From Vitis vinifera (Eukaryota > Streptophyta > Magnoliopsida > Vitales > Vitaceae): 64,000 bases of DNA. The notes below the pieces were generated by a model, which searched no databases, was not told the DNA's origin, and saw only the letters and a list, made by a program, of their open reading frames with translations. The stretch spans positions 1,622,001 through 1,686,000 of the forward strand of contig NC_081822.1 of the NCBI RefSeq assembly GCF_030704535.1. The letters are read 5' to 3'. The number at the start of each line of letters is the position of its first letter. The stretch's first letter is position 1. Both the position numbers and the translations under genes were made by a program. Positions 58,656-64,000 of this stretch are shown here, one piece after another.

Positions 58656-59293
58656 AAAGGAGAAAACCTAATTTTTTTTTTTCGGTTTAGCCGTGTAATC
58701 AATTCCGGCGAACCGTCCAGTGACCGTGTTTCACTCCGGTCCCCTCATTTTCTTCCCGAACCACTCCGGACAACCTCATCGCCGTCGGATCTCCACCACG
58801 CCGGCAACCTTTTCCGGCGAACTTTCCGGCGACGTCTTTTTCCGACACCGACCACACCAAGAGGAGTGCCTGGAGGAGATCTCCAACTTCTTCAAAAGCA
58901 TCAGAGCCAGAAAACCCTCCACGCGCACTTCTCCGGGCAGCGACTGAATCTCACACGCCGGCGCGTGAGGGCGCGTGAGACATTTTCCGGCGACGCGCCT
59001 CCTTTTCCAGCCTCGCCTGACGCCGACCAGCATCCCTACCTACCTGGTTCTCCCATCCGAGCCCTGCACGTACCTCTTTTGGGGATTTTTGTCTCCGTCA
59101 GCCTTCCAAACAGCCTTTCCGGCGAAGTTCCGGCTACTTTTTCTCCACCCCAATCCCTGCACGTGCCTTGGGAAGTGTTCTTCTACCCTTCTGGTGGTAC
59201 CACGTCGTGATTTGAGGCCGTCTCCCTTTTTCGGTGGTGCCACGCCGCAATCTGCAGCCGTATTAGGGCTCTCTTCGATCCAAATACGTGAAT
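58656..59293 (+). other. Copia 5' untranslated leader, GC-rich
   Basis: About 640 bp between primer site and gag ATG. It repeats CCGGCGA-type words (TTCCGGCGAACTTTCCGGCG, CCGGCGCGTG, TTTCCGGCGAAG) and is far more GC-rich than its surroundings. Open frames here overlap each other on both strands and appear to be composition effects. Confidence 0.6.
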
Positions 59294-62200
59294 ATGACCA
59301 CCAAAAATCAGATCTTTACCTCTGTTATCTCTGGATCTCCTATGATTACCTCAGAGAAATTGGTTGGTAGTGAGAATTATCGCTCTTGGTCTGCCTCTGT
59401 TGAACTTTGGTTTATGGGTCAAGGATATGAGGATCACTTGGTTACCTAGGAGGCAGATATCCCTGAGGTTGACCGCGTACAGTGGAGGAAGATAGATGCA
59501 CAGTTATGTAGTGTATTATGGCAATCGGTTGATCCCAGGATTCTTCTTCATCTTCAGGCCTATAAAACTTGTTTTAAATTTTGGACTCAGGCCAAAGGAT
59601 TATACACGAATGATATCCAGCGTCTTTATAAGGTGGCTTCTGCTATTGTCCATCTCAGCCAACAGGACTTGGATCTATCTACTTATATTGGTCAGATTGC
59701 CTCTCTTAAGGAGGAGTTCTTGACTGTGATGCCTCTTACTCCTGATGTTGGGGCTCAACAAATACAGCTTGACAAGTTCTTCATGGTCCTTACTCTTATT
59801 GGCCTCCGTCCGGATCTTGAGTCTATTCGTAATCAGATTCTTGGAAGTTCATCAGTTCCGTCCTTGGATGATGTGTTTGCTCGCCTCCTCCGTATCTCGT
59901 CCACTCAGACTTTGCCATCTGATAGCGCTTCAGATTCTTCTGTGTTAGTTTCTCAAACTACCTCTCGAGGAGGACGCAGTGGTACCCGAGATAGAGGCCA
60001 ACGTCCTCATTGCACCTATTGCAATAAACTTGGCCACACTCGCGATCGTTGCTATCAGTTACATGGAAGACCTCCTCGCACTGCCCATATGGCCCAGTCC
60101 TCTGATTCTCCGCTGCCTCAGCCTCCGAGCTCCTCCGCATCTCAGACATCTCAGGCTTCTATTGCCTCTGTTGCCCAGCCTGGTAATGCCTCTGCCTGTC
60201 TTACCCACACATCTTCTCTTGAACCCTGGATTCTAGATTCTGGAGCATCTGATCACCTATCTGGTAATAAGGATCTTTTCTCCTCTATTACTACTACCTC
60301 TGATTTACCTACTGTTACCTTAGCTAATGGTTCTCAAACTGTGGCTAAAGGTATTGGTTTGGCCCTTCCTTTGCCTTCTCTACCTCTCACTTGTGTCCTT
60401 TATACTCCTGAATGTCCTTTTAATCTTATTTCCATCAGCAAAATCACTCGTAATCTTAATTGCTCTATTACCTTTTCTGATAAATTTGTGACCTTGCAGG
60501 ACCGGAGTACGGGGAAGACGATTGGCATAGGACGTGAGTCTCAAGGCCTCTATCACCTCACCTCAAATTCATCTCCTGCAGTTTGCATTTCCACTAATGC
60601 TCCTCTCCTCATTCACAATCATCTGGGCCACCCTAGTCTCTCCAAGTTCCAGAAGATGGTTCCTCGTTTTTCCACTTTGTCGTCGCTTCCGAGTGAGTCA
60701 TGTCAGCTTGGGAAACATACTCGTGTCTCGTTCCCAAAGCGTTTGAATAATCGGGCAAAGTCTCCTTTTGAGCTTGTCCACACTGATGTTTGGGGTCCTT
60801 GTCGGACTGCGTCTACTTTAGGATTTCAGTATTTTGTCACTTTCATTGATGACTATTTTCGATGTACTTGGTTATTTTTAATGAAAAATCGAGCTGAGTT
60901 ATTCTCTATTTTCCAGAAATTTTATACTGAAATCCAAACCCAGTTCAATATTTCTATTCGTATGTTACGCAGTAACAATGCCAGGGAATATTTTTCAACC
61001 CAATTTACTTCGTTTATGTCTCATCATGGAATTCTTCATCAGTCTTCTTGTGCTCATACTCCTCAACAAAATGGGGTAGCTGAACGCAAGAATCGACATC
61101 TTGTTGAGACAACTCGTACTCTCCTCCTCCATAGTCACGTTCCTTTTCGTTTTTGGGGGGACGCTGTTCTTACCGCTTGTTATTTGATTAATCGTATGCC
61201 CTCCTCTGTCTTACACGATCAGATTCCTCACTCCCTTCTCTTCCCTGACCAACCACTTTATTTCCTTCCTCCTCGTGTCTTTGGTTGTACTTGCTTCGTT
61301 CATATTCTCACTCCTGGACAGGACAAGCTTTCCGCCAAAGCCATGAAGTGCCTCTTCTTGGGATATTCCAGACTTCAGAAGGGTTATCGTTGTTATTCCC
61401 TTGAGACTCATAGATACTTTATCTCCGCTGATGTCACCTTCTTTGAGGACTCACCATTCTTTTCCACCACTTCTGAGTCTCTTCCTGTTTCTGAAGTTTT
61501 GCCCATTCCCATTGTCTCCCCACCTGATGCTATGCCCCCTCGACCACTTCAGGTTTATCATCGTCGCCCTCGTGTCGTTGCTCCTCTCCCTTTTCCTGAG
61601 GCACCTGCTGACTCACTTCCTATCCCTTCGGCTTCACCTGCCCCGGCTCTGCCTTCTCCTAATGACTTACCCATTGCTGTTCGGAAAAGTACTCGCTCTA
61701 CTCGTAATCCTCATCCTATTTACAATTTTTTGAGTTATCATCGCTTATCTTCACCCTATTGTGCTTTTGTTTCTGCTATATCCTCTGTTTCTCTTCCAAA
61801 GAGCACCCATGAAGCTCTTTCCCATCCAGGCTGGCGACAGGCAATGGTGGATGAAATGGCTGCTCTGCACTCTAATGGCACTTGGGATCTTGTTGTTTTA
61901 CCCTCTGGTAAATCTACAGTTGGTTGTCGTTGGGTCTATGTCGTTAAGGTTGGTCCTGATGGTCAGGTTGATCGCCTTAAGGCCCGCTTAGTTGCTAAAG
62001 GCTATACTCAAGTTTATGGTTCTGATTATGGTGACATATTCTCCCCTGTTGCCAAGATTGCTTCTGTCCGCTTGCTTCTCTCCATGGCTGCTATGTGTTC
62101 TTGGCCTCTTTATCAGTTGGATATTAAAAATGTCTTCCTTCATGGTGATCTTGCCGAGGAAGTTTATATAGAGCAACCTCCTGGTTTTGTTGCTCAGGGG

Positions 62201-63184
62201 GAGTCTGGTTTAGTGTGCAGGTTACGCCGTTCTGACGACATCGTCATTACAAGCAGTGATCAGGATGGTATTCAGAAACTAAAGCAACATCTTTTTACCC
62301 ACTTTCAGATCAAAGACTTGGGGAAACTCAAGTATTTCTTGGGAATTGAGATAGCTCAATCCAGTTCTGGTGTGGTCATTTCCCAAAGGAAGTATGCTTT
62401 AGACATCCTGGAAGAAACCGGTATGTTAGACTGTAAACCGGTAGACACACCTATGGATCCGAATGTCAAACTTGTACCAGGACAGGGGGAGCCTTTAGGA
62501 GACCCCGGGAGATATCGACAGCTCGTAGGTAAATTGAACTATCTCACCATTACTCGTCCAGACATTTCTTTCCCTGTGAGTGTTGTTAGTCAATTCCTAC
62601 AGTCACCATGTGATAGCCATTGGGATGTCGTAATCCGCATTCTTCGATATATCAAAAGTACACCAGGCCAAGGTGTATTGTACGAGAACAGAGGTCATAC
62701 TCAAGTTGTTGGTTACACAGATGCAGATTGGGATAGCTCACCCACAGATAGACGTTCCACTTCAGGGTACTGTGTTTTTATTGGAGGTAATCTAATATCT
62801 TGGAAGAGTAAGAAACAAGATGTAGTGGCCAGATCTAGCGCTGAAGCCGAGTATCGAGCTATGGCTTTGGCAACATGTGAACTCATATGGTTGAGACATT
62901 TTCTTCAGGAGTTGAGATTTGGAAAGGATGAACAGATGAAACTCATCTGTGATAACCAGGCTGCATTACATATTGCATCCAATCCAGTCTTTCATGAAAG
63001 GACCAAGCATATTGAAGTTGACTGTCATTTCATTAGAGAGAAGATCGCATCAGGATGTGTTGCTACAAGTTTTGTTAATTCAAATGATCAACTAGTAGAC
63101 ATCTTCACTAAATCTCTCAGAGGTCCTAGGATTAAATATATTTGTAACAAGCTTGGTGCATATGACATATATGCTCCAGCTTGA
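59294..63184 (+). pseudogene. Copia gag-pol polyprotein with one stop, a mutated integrase and a truncated RT
   Basis: Translation starts at ATG 59294 (MTTKNQIFTSVISG). In-frame TAG at 59447-59449, where CAG (Gln) is likely, then 1183 open codons to TGA 63182-63184. In order: gag with the knuckle CTYCNKLGHTRDRC (about 60016), aspartic protease WILDSGASDHLS (about 60229), HNHLGHPSLSKF pre-integrase, integrase core (LVHTDVWGP; then RSNNAREYF where the family has Asp-Asn), RT with LYQLDIKNVFLHGDL, RNase H (YTDADWDSSP, SAEAEYRAMA). Between the RT segment GLVCRLRRS and DDIVITSSDQ about 50-60 residues expected in the family are missing without frame loss; that segment includes the residues before the catalytic DD. 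The final bases overlap the purine tract. Confidence 0.93.
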
Positions 63185-63191
63185 GGGGGAG
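63181..63191 (+). other. Polypurine tract of the copia element
   Basis: TTGAGGGGGAG ends at the base before the 3' LTR; the polyprotein stop lies inside it. Confidence 0.85.
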
Positions 63192-63353
63192 TGTTGAATA
63201 TAATGTATTTATAGTATATTATCTTTCCTTGTTAATATAGGTCACATGTATGGTAGTTAGGACTCCTAGCCTTGTATATATATATCTCTCAATTGTAAGT
63301 AAAAAACATATGAATGAGAATTAAGATTTTTCTCCTTTTTATCTCTTTTAACA
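63192..63353 (+). repeat. 3' LTR of the copia element
   Basis: 162 bp, TG...CA, about 98% identical to 58481-58642; differences at ACTCCTAG/ACTTCTAG, TCTCC/TCTCA and TATCTC/TCTCTC. Confidence 0.95.
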
Positions 63354-63358
63354 GCTCT
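63354..63358. repeat. Target-site duplication (right), GCTCT
   Basis: Identical to 58476-58480. Confidence 0.9.
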
Positions 63359-64000
63359 TTTTCGAGAAGGCGATGGCACTAGGAGCAGCCAGCAAATTAT
63401 AAGCATCCCTAATCTGAAAAGTACCATGACCCCCTCATTTCCATAACACTGAGTCCTCTTTTGAAGAAATCCTGAAGTCCCTCAGCATATGAAACAACTC
63501 TCCTATCAAATCTAGTTCCCAGTCATTAGAATCTCTGAAAAATCTAAGATTCCAACCTCCTTGACCAAGGCTTGAGTCCCACACTTCATTGACCGTTGTG
63601 TTCCTATAGACCGCCAAGGCAAATAATTGGGGAAAATTTTGGGACAACGCCGCATTGCCACACCAATGATCAGTCCAGAACTTGACCTTAGTCCCTTCAC
63701 CCACCTTGAACCCTATGTTATCCCAACACCAATTTGCCTCCTTCAGAATCTCCTTCCAAACCCCTACTCCAAACGTTCCGCGAGCTTCATTAGTCCGCCA
63801 TCCAAATCCCTCTTGGTCATACTTCACCCCGATCACCTTCTTCCAAAGGATTTCATTTTCAAAGGCAAATCTCCAAATCCATTTACCCAACAAGGCCTTG
63901 TTCAGGAGATCAATTTTCCGAATGCCTAGACACCCTTTCTTCTTTTGAGTGCACACCACATCCCAATTGATTAAGTGGATTTTCCTTTCCAAGCTTCCTC

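Larger units (their letters stand above)
58481..63353 (+). mobile_element. Young Ty1/copia element, 4.87 kb, defective
   Basis: The element has 162-bp LTRs (58481-58642 and 63192-63353) that differ at about 3 positions, a 5-bp target duplication GCTCT (58476-58480 and 63354-63358), a primer site directly after the 5' LTR, and a purine tract before the 3' LTR. The single polyprotein frame starts at 59294 with one stop (59447-59449), and the order gag, protease, integrase, reverse transcriptase, RNase H is the copia order. Short LTRs suit an Ale/Retrofit-like lineage (inference). The polymerase and integrase are both damaged, so it is not autonomous. Confidence 0.95.
57911..64000 (-). mobile_element. 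LINE B: LINE interrupted by the copia element
   Basis: This LINE reads minus from beyond 64000 to a poly-A tail seen as a T-run at 57911-57929, inserted in LINE A. 63992-63435 encodes INWDVVCTQKKKGCLGIRKI and LLGKWIWRFAFENEILWKKV, then after a TGA the frame continues past 63354 and resumes left of the copia element at 58480 with VDKVPTKVAFFAWEATWEKI (zf-RVT domain) and FWMVWKERNRLAF. Removing the copia element and one 5-bp GCTCT restores a continuous frame. An interrupted RNA-binding zinc domain and the tail are thus both present; the polymerase core is off the window. Confidence 0.85.

Noticed and set aside
58720..59243. Several overlapping frames in the copia leader
   Set aside because: GC-rich, stop-poor composition upstream of the gag ATG; none resembles a known protein.

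Overview
This is a plant nuclear genome window. It has long AT-rich introns with GT-AG borders, a Pol II largest subunit with a plant-type heptad tail, a P-type PPR gene, and plant LTR and LINE retroelements. The coding style and the LINE-rich introns suggest a woody eudicot, probably grapevine (Vitis). That species call is an inference from memory, not a computed match.

Genes, left to right: NRPB1, the largest subunit of RNA polymerase II, complete on the minus strand (14992-24188, 14 exons, 1848 codons). A small LYRM2-type LYR-motif gene on the plus strand (28936-29996). A mitochondrial P-type PPR gene on the minus strand (31291-32886), head to head across about 250 bp with a second LYR-family gene on the plus strand (33138-33602). 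Then the C-terminal half (14 exons, about 427 residues) of a transportin-1 type nuclear import receptor on the minus strand (35856-56186); its 5' exons lie beyond the right edge.

Mobile DNA fills most of the rest. Positions 1-4370 hold a decayed Ty3/gypsy chromovirus split by a LINE and ending in a probable 1.3-kb LTR. Positions 4900-6200 hold copia gag and LINE debris. A structurally complete but decayed 5.1-kb chromovirus with LTRs, primer site and a 5-bp target duplication lies at 7342-12437. Copies of a non-autonomous hAT-like element occur at 37037-37742 (complete, 8-bp target duplication), 22341-22908 (one end lost next to a LINE poly-A tail) and about 6925-7036 (end only).

The right end is a three-level nest inside a transportin intron. 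LINE A (about 57110-57910) holds LINE B (57911-58480 plus 63354-64000), which is interrupted by a young 4.87-kb Ty1/copia element (58481-63353). The copia LTRs differ at only about 3 of 162 positions, yet it carries a gag stop, a mutated integrase active-site residue and an in-frame deletion through the reverse transcriptase catalytic region.

Other structure: a near-perfect 306-bp triplication in a transportin intron (43397-44317), a large hairpin with a third partial copy (49879-50175), a 341-bp direct duplication (52498-53160), a GC-AG intron in NRPB1, and a promoter with overlapping TGGGCC elements between the PPR and LYR genes. I saw no new defence or biosynthetic system. The most informative signals are the nested elements, the tandem repeats and the gene-structure details.
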